A stretch of DNA of 64,000 nucleotides from Gemmatimonadaceae bacterium (lineage in GTDB: Bacteria; Gemmatimonadota; Gemmatimonadetes; Gemmatimonadales; Gemmatimonadaceae). The position numbers were made by a program, and so were the translations under genes. The stretch's first letter is position 1; each line of letters opens with the position of its first letter. Location: positions 32,079 to 96,078 of the forward strand of contig JACCWE010000030.1 of assembly GCA_013697785.1 (NCBI GenBank), in the 5' to 3' direction. The notes beneath the pieces are model-generated. The model was not told where the DNA came from, made no database searches, and was given only the letters and a program-made list of their open reading frames with translations. This document shows, one piece after another, positions 55,742-64,000 of the stretch.

Positions 55742-57061
55742 ATGCGAGTAATGCGCAATCGCCCTCCGGCAGCCATGCGCCTGGCGTCATTGGTTTCACT
55801 CTCTGCTATTCTTTCGCTGGCCGCCTGCGGTGGCGATGCGTCGGGGCCGCATCCGCCACCGCCGCCGCCTCCTCCGCCGCCACCGGTCACGCATCGGATC
55901 GCTGTGAGAACCGCCGGCGGCCGCGGCGAGTTTTACGATCACACGACGAATGCCCTGTTCGTACCTCGCGGTGCGAACTACACCACACTAGCCACGCAGA
56001 TCGGCTGGACTGGCAACTCGTTCGTCTATCACTCGACGTTCAACGTCGGAGCCTACGATGCAACGGCCGTCGAGGCAATGCTAGCGCTGCTGTCGCGCGA
56101 CGGCTTCAATGTCGTGCGCGTCTTTCTGAATGGCTGTTGCGAGATCAACACGATCGCGAATCCCGCCGGTGGATTGTCGCGTCCCTATCTCGCCAACGTC
56201 GCGAACTTTATTGCGCGCGCGAAGGCGCACGGCGTCTGGGTGATGTTGACGACCGACGACATTCCCATGTTCGGCGGCTACGAGGAAGTCCTCTATCAGA
56301 CGTGCTGCGCGAGCTTCGACGACGGCAACATGAACCTGTTGACGCGCCAGGGTCTCACGGTACACGCGAAGATGTGGCACGACATCATCGCGGGATTGAA
56401 GTCGCTCGACGCCCCGCTGGACGCGATCTTCGCGTACGAGCTGGTAAACGAACAATCGTTCGACGTACGATACCCTCCCCTTTCGCTGACGTCGGGAACC
56501 GTCTTGACAGGCAACGGCCAGTCGTACGACATGTCTGACGCGCTATCCCGCCAGGCGATGATGGACGACAACCTCGTGTACTGGAGCTCGCACGTGCGTG
56601 ACACCATCGTCGCGCTGGATCCGGGCGCTCTCGTCACGATGGGCTTCTTCGTACCTCAGGGGCCGATCCCGACGCGTATCGGAGACTATCGTCTAACTCG
56701 CCCCTATCCCGCGGTCGCGCGCTCAAGCATCGATTTCGTGGATCTCCACGCATATCTCGGCGATCCTCTTTCCATGGATGAGTATGCGGAGAACTTCGGC
56801 GAGGATGCATATCCGGCGAAGCCGGTCATTATGGGTGAGTTCGGCGCACCGACCGCGGTTTACGGCAGCGCGAGTTCCGCGGCGGACGCGCTCGTGGCAT
56901 GGCAGGTGGCGTCGTGCCGGCACGACTTTGCTGGTTGGCTGATGTGGACGTGGGATACGTACAACACGGTGGACGCGTCGCTGTGGACGATGACGAGCGG
57001 GGATTCGTCTATCGAGAGGCGTCTCGCTCCATCGCATCGGCCGAGCGCGTGCGCGAGATGA
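55742..57061 (+). CDS. GH5-like glycoside hydrolase lipoprotein
   Basis: 439 residues from ATG 55742, chosen for the ribosome binding site AAGGAGAG. Lipoprotein signal ending LSLAACGG, then a Pro-rich linker with eleven consecutive Pro. The catalytic domain has (beta/alpha)8 features of clan A: FNVVRVFLNG, acid/base in FAYELVNEQSF (about 236) and nucleophile in VIMGEFGAP (about 366). It resembles GH5/mannanase-type enzymes. Three CC or C pairs (GCCE, TCCASF) are unusual. Likely outer-surface polysaccharide degradation; substrate unknown. Confidence 0.75.
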   Translation: MRVMRNRPPAAMRLASLVSLSAILSLAACGGDASGPHPPPPPPPPPPPVTHRIAVRTAGGRGEFYDHTTNALFVPRGANYTTLATQIGWTGNSFVYHSTFNVGAYDATAVEAMLALLSRDGFNVVRVFLNGCCEINTIANPAGGLSRPYLANVANFIARAKAHGVWVMLTTDDIPMFGGYEEVLYQTCCASFDDGNMNLLTRQGLTVHAKMWHDIIAGLKSLDAPLDAIFAYELVNEQSFDVRYPPLSLTSGTVLTGNGQSYDMSDALSRQAMMDDNLVYWSSHVRDTIVALDPGALVTMGFFVPQGPIPTRIGDYRLTRPYPAVARSSIDFVDLHAYLGDPLSMDEYAENFGEDAYPAKPVIMGEFGAPTAVYGSASSAADALVAWQVASCRHDFAGWLMWTWDTYNTVDASLWTMTSGDSSIERRLAPSHRPSACAR

Positions 57062-57239
57062 GCACGCGATTGGTGCGACGGCTGTGTCGAATGCCGCGGC
57101 CCTCCGTGTCGCGAGCTCGCTTTATTGAAGCGATGTCATCCCGGTGCCCGCAAAATCGGGCTAAGTCCACTGCAGATCCTTCCAATTCACGTTCATCCGT
57201 TCAATTCGCTTTTTAGCGACCGTGCATGTCCGCGCCCGC

Positions 57240-58232
57240 TCACCCCTCGCCCGCGTGGATCTCCGAGTCATCGCCCACCGTCACCTGCCCCCTCACGCCC
57301 TCGAGCACTACCCCATCACCCACGAGTGAGCCCGTGAGCTCGCAATCCGAGATCTGCGACTTGCTCCCTATGATCGAGTCGCGTAAAACAGACCGCTCGA
57401 TCACCGTGCCGGCGAGAATGGAGACATTCGGCCCAACCGTCGCATCGGTGAGCGTCACGCCTTCTTCGATGTAGACCGGATCGATGATCTTCGATCCCGC
57501 GGCCACCGCCGCCGGCTTCCGCGCGCGGCCGCGCTCGAGCATCGCGCGATTGGTCTCGAGCAGTGTGTCGAGCTTCCCCGCGTCGTACCACCCCTCCACG
57601 TCCACGACCTTTATCCTCGCGCCGTGGTCGATCATGTACTGGAAGGCATCGGTGAGATAGTACTCACCCTTGTTCGCCGGTTGCTTCATCACGTACGAAA
57701 TCCCCTCGTACAGCAGCTTCCAGTTCTTGATGTAGTAGAGCCCGATGTTCGCGCGCTTCGAGATCGGCGTCGACGGCTTCTCGACGATCTTCGTCATGAA
57801 GCCGTTCGCATCCGTAAGCACCACGCCGAAGCGCTGATAGTCCTCGACCTCCTTCACCCAGATGATGCCGTCGGCATCAGTCGTGTGAACGAGCGAGAGA
57901 TCCGCATCGAAGATCGTGTCGACGAAGATGATGAGCACCGGCTGATCGACGTACGGCCGCGCGAGATCCACCGCCGTCGCCGTGCCGTTTTGCACCGTCT
58001 GCTCGACGAACACCGCGGGAAAATCGTATTCCTTGCGCGCGTATTCCTCGACCTTCTCCTTCAGATGCCCGGTGATGTAGACGATCTGCTCGATGCCGCC
58101 GAGCGACTTGAGGTCGTCGAGGAGATACGAGATGACCGGCTTGCCGGCGACCTTGAGCATCGGCTTCGGCGTGAGATGCGTGTGCGGACGGAGACGCGTC
58201 CCCTTCCCCGCGAGTGGAATGATCACCTTCAT
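57240..58232 (-). CDS. Sugar-1-phosphate nucleotidyltransferase
   Basis: 330 residues. The nucleotide site is PLAGKGTRLRPHTHLTPKPM, with EKPSTPISKRANIGLYY and EYYLTDAFQYMIDHG downstream. The C-terminal ~90 residues form hexapeptide-repeat (left-handed helix) turns such as VSILAGTVIERSVLRDSIIG. This is the long RmlA/GlmU-like form seen in glucose-1-phosphate thymidylyltransferases. It makes an activated sugar for surface glycans and is coupled by ATGA to the cupin gene upstream. Confidence 0.88.
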   Translation of the reverse strand: MKVIIPLAGKGTRLRPHTHLTPKPMLKVAGKPVISYLLDDLKSLGGIEQIVYITGHLKEKVEEYARKEYDFPAVFVEQTVQNGTATAVDLARPYVDQPVLIIFVDTIFDADLSLVHTTDADGIIWVKEVEDYQRFGVVLTDANGFMTKIVEKPSTPISKRANIGLYYIKNWKLLYEGISYVMKQPANKGEYYLTDAFQYMIDHGARIKVVDVEGWYDAGKLDTLLETNRAMLERGRARKPAAVAAGSKIIDPVYIEEGVTLTDATVGPNVSILAGTVIERSVLRDSIIGSKSQISDCELTGSLVGDGVVLEGVRGQVTVGDDSEIHAGEG

Positions 58233-58621
58233 GGCTTGCTCGTTCCTTCGCGACCGTAGCGGTCCGTCAGCCGGACCACGTCATCGAGTTCGGGGGTCGA
58301 TGCCTCGAGAACATCGCAGTCCGTCACGGCTTCCATGTAATGAATGGTGTGGGGAGTAATTCGAAATGCATCGCCGACTCCAAGGTGCATGTCCGTCATC
58401 GTCTCTCCGGTCTTGACCCAGTACTTGAGCTGCCCCGACAACAGATACACCGTCTCATCCTTCCGCTCGTGATACTGCACGGAGAGTGCGTGCCCGGCGT
58501 TGATGTGCAGGATCTTTCCCACGTAGCGGTCGGTCCGCGCCCAGATGATTTCGTGTCCCCACGGTTTGGCGACGCGTGTCACCTCGGTTGGTCCCGACTT
58601 CGGTGGCGGCGTCGTGGTCAT
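58229..58621 (-). CDS. Cupin, mannose-6-phosphate isomerase type II-like
   Basis: 130 residues from ATG 58621; an ATG at 58657 adds 12 residues. The core matches the C-terminal domain of type II phosphomannose isomerases: KPWGHEIIWA, HINAGHALSVQYHERKDE (metal His/Gln/His) and GDAFRITPHTIHYMEAV. It is coupled to the nucleotidyltransferase downstream (ATGA), suggesting sugar-nucleotide supply. It could also be a non-catalytic sugar-binding cupin. Confidence 0.82.
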   Translation of the reverse strand: MTTTPPPKSGPTEVTRVAKPWGHEIIWARTDRYVGKILHINAGHALSVQYHERKDETVYLLSGQLKYWVKTGETMTDMHLGVGDAFRITPHTIHYMEAVTDCDVLEASTPELDDVVRLTDRYGREGTSKP

Positions 58622-58685
58622 CGTGGGTGAAATCCGAAAGTGAGTTGAGTACGACATCCGCTGACTGGTAGAGCGTAAGAGACTC

Positions 58686-61600
58686 TCACCACAGGTCAGC
58701 GAACGAGAAAGTCCAGCGCAGCTTCACGCGATCGTCGCTCGGCTTGCCACCGGCTGCGAGCTCGGGATCGCGAACGTACAACGGCACATCGAAGCGAAAG
58801 GTGAACGGCTTGTCCCACAGCTGGTCGCGCGCGAGAAGCCCGATGCCCGCATCGGCAAAGGTATGCTGTTGGCGCTCTCCGGCCTGCCGCGCGAGCGCCG
58901 CATCCGCGAAGCCGACCAGCTGCACCGACGGCAGCATGTTCCGTGGCTTCGCGCGCAACAACGTCGCCCCGAGCTCGCCGTTCAGCGCTCCCACCCTATC
59001 GACGATTGCCAGCGGCGAGTAGCCACGAAGGCCGGCCCCGCCGGGCACCAGGAAGTGTACGTCCTGTCGCTCGAATAGGGCGTCGCGCCCGCGTACGAAG
59101 TCGTTCGAGTACGTGTCGGTCGCATCGAGTGACGCGAGTCCGATCGACCGCTGCAGCGGCGCGTCGTGGCTCGCCCCGGCGAAAACTCTCAACCTGTGCG
59201 ACCATCGCTCGCCCGTGCCGAAGCTCCCCGCGTGCGCGATCTCGACCTCGCCGCGCTCGAAGGCGTGCGTGGTGCCGCCGCCGATCTCACGGTCGAGCCC
59301 CGCAAATCCCTTCACCCGCGCGCGAATCGCCAGCGGCATCCTCGACCGCCACGTGAATTCCGCATTCGCATCGTAGACGTTCTCCGGCTGCCATCTCGAG
59401 TCGTCAACCCATCGATAGTCGTACGGGAGCGTCGCGTCGAAGCCCAGTTTCAGATGCTGCTGCGGCCCATTCGCGAAGAGATAGGGGCTCAGATTCCAGT
59501 CTTTCCTGAGCTCGACTTTCGTGATCCCGTCGAGCACCCACACGCCGGCGCTCACACCAACGAGCGGCCGATCCCGAAATGGCACCGTCGGATTCGAGAA
59601 CGTGAGCCATCCCATTACATGCTCGACCCCATTCGCCCCGCTCGGCACGCGCGACGACACCGCGATCCCGAGCTCGCGCTTGTCCCACGCCGCATCGCCA
59701 ACGGATGCGTAGTTCGAGCGAAAGCGCACGCCTCCGGTGAGGCCGCCGGGCCCCGTGTACCACGCCTCGGGTCCGATCGCCACGAGCTGCCGGTCGCGAT
59801 CGCTCTGCGCGAGAAAGGGCCAGTCCGGTACGTACATCGTCGCGCGCCCATCGAGCACGCCGCGAGACACGTTGTTGCGCCGGTCCCAATCCTCGGTGGA
59901 ATTCAGTGGGTCGACGCGAACATCCGTCGGCTTCTCCGTGGTGTGTATCTCCACCCACTGTTGATCGCGCGCGGCGTCCGCGCGCACGATCACCCATCCG
60001 CTGTCCGTGCGGGCGCCGACGGGCATCGCGTGGCGATACTCACCGCGCCTCGTGAGCTTCGCGCGCGTGAGCCATCCGCCACCATCGCGCGTGCTCTCGA
60101 GATCCGCGAGCGCATAGTCCACGAGCCCCGTGCGATGCACCCACTGCGCGAAGAACCAGCCGAGATCGAGACCGGACACGCGCTCCGCGCTCGCGCGCAT
60201 CGCGAGCTCGTCGACGTGCTTGAACTTCCAGCGCGCATAATAGTCGTGCAGAAACGCGGTGAACACGCTGTCGCCGAGCATGTCGCGGAGCATCCCGTAC
60301 ATCATGTCGCCGCGCGAGTACACCGCCGCCTGATAGAGGGTGAACTCGTTGAACTTGCCCGCAGGCGGCTCCGGCGCCTCCGCGCGGCCGAGCAGATCCA
60401 TGTTCAGCAGCTGCATCTTTCCGCGATCGTCGGCGCGCATCACATGCGCATGCGCGCGATATCCGGTCGCAGGTGCAGGCCCCGCCTGCTTCGCGCCCTC
60501 CGCCACATCCTGCGGCGTCGACCCGATGCGCCACTCGCTCTGGTAGCTGGTGAGCCCCTCATCGAGCCATCCCTCGCGCCACTCGTTGTTGGCGAGCATC
60601 CCGTAGCTGTAGATGTGCCCCACCTCGTGCGACACCGTCCCTTCGCTGAATCGTTCTCCGTACATCACGAGCATCGGGAATTCCGTCGCGCCTGGATCGA
60701 GCCTGATGAGCCCGAGCAGCGACGGATACGCGTACGGTCCGTAGATCTTCTCGAGAAACTCGAGCGAGTGCTCGTTCCACTTCACGAACGTCCCCTTGCC
60801 GACGCGCGCGAGTTGAGCGGGCGTGATGAGCACGTGAATGGGAATCGCCCCGCGATACAGCCCGCCCTCGTACTTGAAGTCGGGATCCGTCGCCCAGCCG
60901 AAGTGGTGCACATTCCGCGCGACGAATCGCACGGCCTTCATTCCCGCCGCGACCTTCGGCAGGGCCGTATCCACCGCGCCGTACGCATCGCGCGCGAGAT
61001 GCACCTCGCCCCACACCTTCGCCTTCTCCCAACCGGGGTCGCCGGCGACCGGCACTCCGGTCGCACCCACCACCTGATCGTTCGCGAGAATCAGCGTGAC
61101 GTCGAACGCTCCGAACTCGCCGTACATCTCGCCGTTGGGAATGAAGGGCTGCGCCTCCCATCCACCGCGATCGTACACCGCGACCTTCGGATACCACTGT
61201 GAGAAGTCGTATTTCCTCCCCTTCCTCCCCTGCCGCCGGTAGATGGTCGCCGATGGGCGCGCATCCCACGCGAACGTCACGATCGCCGAGTCGCCGGGCA
61301 CCAGCGGCGTCGCGAGCTCGAAGCGCGCGATCGTGCTGTCCGGCGCGAACGGATACGTCACGGCCACCGCGGCCCCATTCACCGTCGGCGCCGTCGTGAA
61401 GCGCTCGTACCCATAGTTGGGATTCTTCAGCGCCTGAAAGCGCACGCGCCCCTCGCGCTCGTCCGCCGCGCTCCATCGCGATCCCGGGCGGAACGCGTTG
61501 AGCAGCTGCTGCACGCGCATCTCGCGCAGCGTGTCCGGCGAGTGGTTCACGTAGGTGAGCGTCGCCTTCCCGTGCAGCAGCTGCGCCGCCTCGTCCAGCT

Positions 61601-61721
61601 CCGCCGTGATCCTGTAATCCGCGCGCTGTTGCCAATACCCAACCGTATCTCCGCTCGGCGGCGACACGGTCTGGGTCACACCCTGCTGGAGGGCGAGGAT
61701 CAGCGGAAGGAGCGCGATCAT
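58686..61721 (-). CDS. M1-family metallopeptidase fused to Omp85-like barrel
   Basis: 1011 residues from ATG 61721 (MIALLPLILALQQG, signal peptide); ATG 61739 adds 6 residues. The N-terminal half is an M1 aminopeptidase-type domain: GATEFPMLVMYG replaces GAMEN, zinc motif VSHEVGHIYSYG (about 364) and NNEWREGWLDEGLTSY. From about residue 640 to the end it is beta-rich with alternating aromatic strands, contains VPGGAGLRGYSP like the Omp85 L6 loop, and ends WTFSFADLW with an aromatic C-terminus. So the peptidase probably sits on an outer-membrane barrel. Confidence 0.82.
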   Translation of the reverse strand: MIALLPLILALQQGVTQTVSPPSGDTVGYWQQRADYRITAELDEAAQLLHGKATLTYVNHSPDTLREMRVQQLLNAFRPGSRWSAADEREGRVRFQALKNPNYGYERFTTAPTVNGAAVAVTYPFAPDSTIARFELATPLVPGDSAIVTFAWDARPSATIYRRQGRKGRKYDFSQWYPKVAVYDRGGWEAQPFIPNGEMYGEFGAFDVTLILANDQVVGATGVPVAGDPGWEKAKVWGEVHLARDAYGAVDTALPKVAAGMKAVRFVARNVHHFGWATDPDFKYEGGLYRGAIPIHVLITPAQLARVGKGTFVKWNEHSLEFLEKIYGPYAYPSLLGLIRLDPGATEFPMLVMYGERFSEGTVSHEVGHIYSYGMLANNEWREGWLDEGLTSYQSEWRIGSTPQDVAEGAKQAGPAPATGYRAHAHVMRADDRGKMQLLNMDLLGRAEAPEPPAGKFNEFTLYQAAVYSRGDMMYGMLRDMLGDSVFTAFLHDYYARWKFKHVDELAMRASAERVSGLDLGWFFAQWVHRTGLVDYALADLESTRDGGGWLTRAKLTRRGEYRHAMPVGARTDSGWVIVRADAARDQQWVEIHTTEKPTDVRVDPLNSTEDWDRRNNVSRGVLDGRATMYVPDWPFLAQSDRDRQLVAIGPEAWYTGPGGLTGGVRFRSNYASVGDAAWDKRELGIAVSSRVPSGANGVEHVMGWLTFSNPTVPFRDRPLVGVSAGVWVLDGITKVELRKDWNLSPYLFANGPQQHLKLGFDATLPYDYRWVDDSRWQPENVYDANAEFTWRSRMPLAIRARVKGFAGLDREIGGGTTHAFERGEVEIAHAGSFGTGERWSHRLRVFAGASHDAPLQRSIGLASLDATDTYSNDFVRGRDALFERQDVHFLVPGGAGLRGYSPLAIVDRVGALNGELGATLLRAKPRNMLPSVQLVGFADAALARQAGERQQHTFADAGIGLLARDQLWDKPFTFRFDVPLYVRDPELAAGGKPSDDRVKLRWTFSFADLW

Positions 61722-61799
61722 ATCATGGGATGAAAACACGAGCGCGGCGCCCGTGAAAGAGCGCCGCGCAGTAAATCACGATCTTTGTGGCGAAAGTGA

Positions 61800-62345
61800 T
61801 CAGCTCGCGCGGCCCAGCATCTGCCCGCGAAGATTCTCGAGGCGGCGCACGAGCGATCCATCCATCACATTGTCGCCCACGCGCGCTACGATGCCACCGA
61901 GGATCTCCGGCTTCACCACAAAATGCGGAACGACACGCTTGCCCGTGATCGTGCCGAGCTGCTTCTCGACGCTCGCTCGCATCGCATCGGTGGGCTCGCT
62001 CGCGACGGTGACGCGCGCATTCACGCGCCCCTGAATCTCGTCGACCAGGAGCGTATACTCGCTCGCGATCTGCGGGATGAGGTGTTGGCGGCGGTTCGCG
62101 ATCACCGCACCGAGGAAGCGCACGAAGAGCCTCGGAAGGCGGTCCTGGAACGCCTTGGTGATGATCTCGACCTTCCCCTTCACACTCACCTTCGGCGAGG
62201 CGAGGAAGTTCGCGACGCGCGAATCGCCGATGATCGAATCGGAGATTTCGGTGAGCGTCGCTCCCCACCCATCGAGATCGCCCGCGCGCTGCGCGAGCGA
62301 GACCAGCGTCTCGGCGTAGTTCTTCGCGATCGTCGGCTCGCGCAT
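61800..62345 (-). CDS. atpH: ATP synthase F1 subunit delta
   Basis: 181 residues, typical length. It starts MREPTIAKNYAETLVSLAQ and ends with the conserved delta motif PEILGGIVARVGDNVMDGSL. The delta subunit links F1 to the b stalk. It overlaps atpF by one base (TAATG). It is the last ATP synthase gene here; the M1 peptidase, not atpA, follows. Confidence 0.96.
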   Translation of the reverse strand: MREPTIAKNYAETLVSLAQRAGDLDGWGATLTEISDSIIGDSRVANFLASPKVSVKGKVEIITKAFQDRLPRLFVRFLGAVIANRRQHLIPQIASEYTLLVDEIQGRVNARVTVASEPTDAMRASVEKQLGTITGKRVVPHFVVKPEILGGIVARVGDNVMDGSLVRRLENLRGQMLGRAS

Positions 62346-62929
62346 TACTTGACAGCTCCGGTAGGTGCGATCGACGCGAGGAAATGCTCGACCACGGCGC
62401 GGTTGGTCTCGACGTCGAGGTTGCGCTCGATCACCTTGCCGGCGGCGCGAACCGCGAGCTCCACCGTCTGCTTGCGCAGCTCGACCATGGCCTTCTCCTT
62501 CTCCTGCTCGATCTCGGTGCGTGCGCGCTCGAGGAGCGCCTGCTGCTCCTTGTGCGCCTGCTCGACGATGTCCGCACGGACCTTCTCGGCCGTCGCGCGC
62601 GCATCGGTCATGATCTTCTGAACCTCATCGCGCGTGGCGGCGAGATTCTTCTGATGCTCGGCGAGGAGCGCCGCGGCTTCTTCGCGATCCTTCTTCGCGG
62701 CGGCGATAGCGTCGGAGAGCGTCTTTTCGCGCGCTTCGACGGCCTCGAGGATCTTCGGATACGCGAACTTTCCGAGGATGACGAGTACGGCGACGAAGAT
62801 TACGAGCGTCCAGATCATCAACCCGCCGCTCGGCGTGAGGAGCCCACCCTTCGGCGCGTCCGCTTCCTGCGCGGCGAGCGGAAGCGCCGTGACGATCGAG
62901 GCGGAGAGAACAGTCAGCAGCTTGCGCAT
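62345..62929 (-). CDS. atpF: ATP synthase F0 subunit b with N-terminal signal-like extension
   Basis: 194 residues from ATG 62929. The membrane anchor GLMIWTLVIFVAVLVILGKF is followed by KILEAVEAREKTLSDAIAAA and the long charged coiled coil of the b stalk. Unusually, ~30 residues precede the anchor and look like a cleavable signal peptide (MRKLLTVLSASIVTALPLAA, then QEADAPKGG). A further upstream ATG at 62977 would bury this signal. Confidence 0.95.
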   Translation of the reverse strand: MRKLLTVLSASIVTALPLAAQEADAPKGGLLTPSGGLMIWTLVIFVAVLVILGKFAYPKILEAVEAREKTLSDAIAAAKKDREEAAALLAEHQKNLAATRDEVQKIMTDARATAEKVRADIVEQAHKEQQALLERARTEIEQEKEKAMVELRKQTVELAVRAAGKVIERNLDVETNRAVVEHFLASIAPTGAVK

Positions 62930-62992
62930 GGAGATTCTGGAAAAATGGTGACGATGGCGCGCCGCACCCCGGGGCACGACGGCCGACCGATA

Positions 62993-63277
62993 CTAGAAGT
63001 TGAACTTGCTCTGAATCAGGAACGTGACGACGATGGCGAACAGCGCCGCGCCTTCGATCAGCGCCGCGAGGATAAGTCCGGCGGTCTGAATCTGACCAGC
63101 GCGCTCCGGCTGACGAGCCATCGCTTCGGCGGCCTGGCCACCGATGCGGCCGATGCCGAGACCGGCACCGATAACGGCAACGCCCGCGCCGAGACCGGCA
63201 CCGAACATTGCCCACGCGCCCGTATACTCCTTCGTGTAGCCGGCAGCTGCCTGAAGCATTGGAAGAATAGCGTGCAT
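62993..63277 (-). CDS. atpE: ATP synthase F0 subunit c
   Basis: 94 residues from ATG 63277, with GGAG 7 bases upstream; the longer frame to 63430 is not needed. Two helices with the Gly-rich GAGLGAGVAVIGAGLGIG, the polar loop ARQPE, and the ion-binding Glu75 in AALIEGAALFA. No Ser/Thr follows the Glu and the first-helix Gln of sodium types is absent, so proton translocation is expected. An extra ~20-residue N-terminal stretch precedes helix 1. Confidence 0.96.
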   Translation of the reverse strand: MHAILPMLQAAAGYTKEYTGAWAMFGAGLGAGVAVIGAGLGIGRIGGQAAEAMARQPERAGQIQTAGLILAALIEGAALFAIVVTFLIQSKFNF

Positions 63278-63439
63278 TGTCTTGCTCCGAATGAACGTGA
63301 ACTTCTGCTGCTCGCGCCCGAAAGCTGGAGCGCTGCTCGTCAACGAGACCCGGGTCTCAACGAGCTTCCCCGGTCGCTCGACCGGGTACGAAATCCCATG
63401 CGCTGAGCAGTGCGCGCGGGGCGAAAACACGAGGGAGCG

Positions 63440-64000
63440 CTAGTGCGCACCCTCGCGGATAAGACCGATGAACACGCTGGCGAGCAGCGTGAAGATGAAC
63501 GCCTGGAGAAACGCAACGAAGAGCTCGAGCATGCTGATCGCCACGCCCATCGTGATCGGGGCCAGTGCGATGAAGAAGCTGCCGAAGGTGAAGATCAGGC
63601 TGATGAGCGCGAGAAGCACGACGTGTCCGGCCGTCATGTTCGCGAAGAGACGGATCGCAAGCGCAAACGGCTTCGTGAACTTTCCGATGATTTCCACGGG
63701 CGTCATGATCAGCGTCATCGGAAGCTTCATGATGAGCGGCTGGTCGGAAGGCCAGTAGACGATCGTCTTGATGTATCCTGCGCCCTGCGCTTTGATGCCG
63801 GCCGCTTCGACGACGACGAAGGTGATGAGCGCGAGCGTTGCCGTGACCGAGATATTCCCCGTCGCCGTCGAGCCGTAGGGGACGAGCCCGAGGAGATTCG
63901 CGAAGAGAATGAAGAAGAACAGTGTCAGGCCAAAGGGCACGTACGCATTGCCGTGATGCCCCACATTCGGGAGAATGACCTCATTCCGGATATAGAGGAC
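63440..64000 (-). CDS. atpB: ATP synthase F0 subunit a, 5' part outside window
   Basis: 187 codons are seen; the frame continues past the window end (RNEVILPNVGHHGNAYVPF). Typical subunit a helices follow: LTLFFFILFANLLGLVPYG, and the essential Arg in ALAIRLFANMTAGHVVL. It forms the proton half-channels with subunit c. It precedes atpE, atpF and atpH on the same strand. Confidence 0.96.
   Translation of the reverse strand, partial: VLYIRNEVILPNVGHHGNAYVPFGLTLFFFILFANLLGLVPYGSTATGNISVTATLALITFVVVEAAGIKAQGAGYIKTIVYWPSDQPLIMKLPMTLIMTPVEIIGKFTKPFALAIRLFANMTAGHVVLLALISLIFTFGSFFIALAPITMGVAISMLELFVAFLQAFIFTLLASVFIGLIREGAH

Noticed and set aside
48097-57061. Horizontal-transfer island based on base composition
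   Set aside because: Sampled lines have GC content near that of the rest of the window; gene content alone does not prove transfer. A windowed GC and codon-usage scan would decide.
57206-57219. TCGCT-TTTT-AGCGA hairpin between the glycosidase and nucleotidyltransferase genes as terminator
   Set aside because: Only 5 bp and no T run after the stem on either strand; too weak to call.
59166-61202. Long open frame on the plus strand (678 codons) opposite the M1 peptidase
   Set aside because: Arg/His/Glu-rich translation without domains; it mirrors the third-position GC of the real minus-strand gene.

Overview
The window is GC-rich, gene-dense DNA from a Gram-negative bacterium. Lipoprotein signals, outer-membrane barrel endings, polysaccharide export and L,D-transpeptidases all point to a diderm. 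The mix of a BTAD-plus-TPR regulator, S9, M1, M15, M20 and DUF885 peptidases, HAF-type lipoproteins and an ETF/Fe-S oxidoreductase branch suggests a member of the Gemmatimonadota. That assignment is an inference from gene content; no rRNA is present. I see no tRNA, rRNA, CRISPR array, insertion sequence or prophage. No stretch over 300 bases lacks a gene. Very many neighbouring genes are joined by 4-base ATGA/GTGA/TTGA stop-start overlaps, so translational coupling is the local rule.

Layout. 1-866: cut-off amino acid permease (-). 1151-9106: seven-gene, fully coupled surface-glycan operon (+): GT4, two CapK/PaaK-like adenylating enzymes, a GNAT, a FemAB/BioF2-like acyltransferase, a second paralogous GNAT and a flippase. 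9138-13832: guaB, a polar amino acid ABC importer with a fused binding-protein/permease, YkvA and a small protein (-). 13958-17908: cell-wall block (-): M15 peptidase with an EF-hand-like insert and a possible c-di-GMP-I leader, an active L,D-transpeptidase, a catalytically dead L,D-transpeptidase-like paralogue and an SH3b protein. 17993-20728: gpmI, an outer-membrane barrel and a BON protein. 20770-26528: PTPS-like enzyme, then fdhD-mobA-mobB-dacB-moeA (molybdenum cofactor genes with an embedded PBP4-type peptidase) and a methyltransferase. 26658-27671: HAF-type lipoprotein. 27717-32759: glutaryl-CoA-dehydrogenase-like enzyme, etfB, etfA and a membrane Fe-S ETF oxidoreductase (-), a complete acyl-CoA-to-quinone electron path. 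32814-36086: SprT-like protease, metallophosphoesterase, NAD-isocitrate-dehydrogenase-like enzyme and a secreted protein (-). 36227-42663: cstA, an epimerase-glycosyltransferase fusion, an S9 peptidase and ybdD. 42686-46661: YVTN propeller lipoprotein, DUF885 protein and an isopropylmalate-synthase-like enzyme (-); 46810-48012: M20 peptidase (+).

48021-57061 is the most accessory-looking part. It has a BTAD/TPR regulator apparently frameshifted in a run of five T, a LuxR-type regulator, and an operon of lipoprotein, FabZ-like dehydratase, FabF-like ketosynthase, acyl carrier protein and phosphopantetheinyl transferase. A PEGA lipoprotein and a GH5-like glycosidase follow. 57240-58621 holds a sugar nucleotidyltransferase and a mannose-6-phosphate-isomerase-type cupin. 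58686-64000 holds an M1 peptidase fused to an Omp85-like barrel and the F0-plus-delta ATP synthase genes atpB-E-F-H, without F1 genes behind them.

Best candidates for undescribed biology: the duplicated CapK/GNAT glycan operon (1151-9106), the ACP-dependent mini-cluster with its own PPTase (50655-54917), the active/dead L,D-transpeptidase pair, and the M1 peptidase-barrel fusion. The PPTase gene also overlaps the LuxR gene tail to tail by 153 bp.
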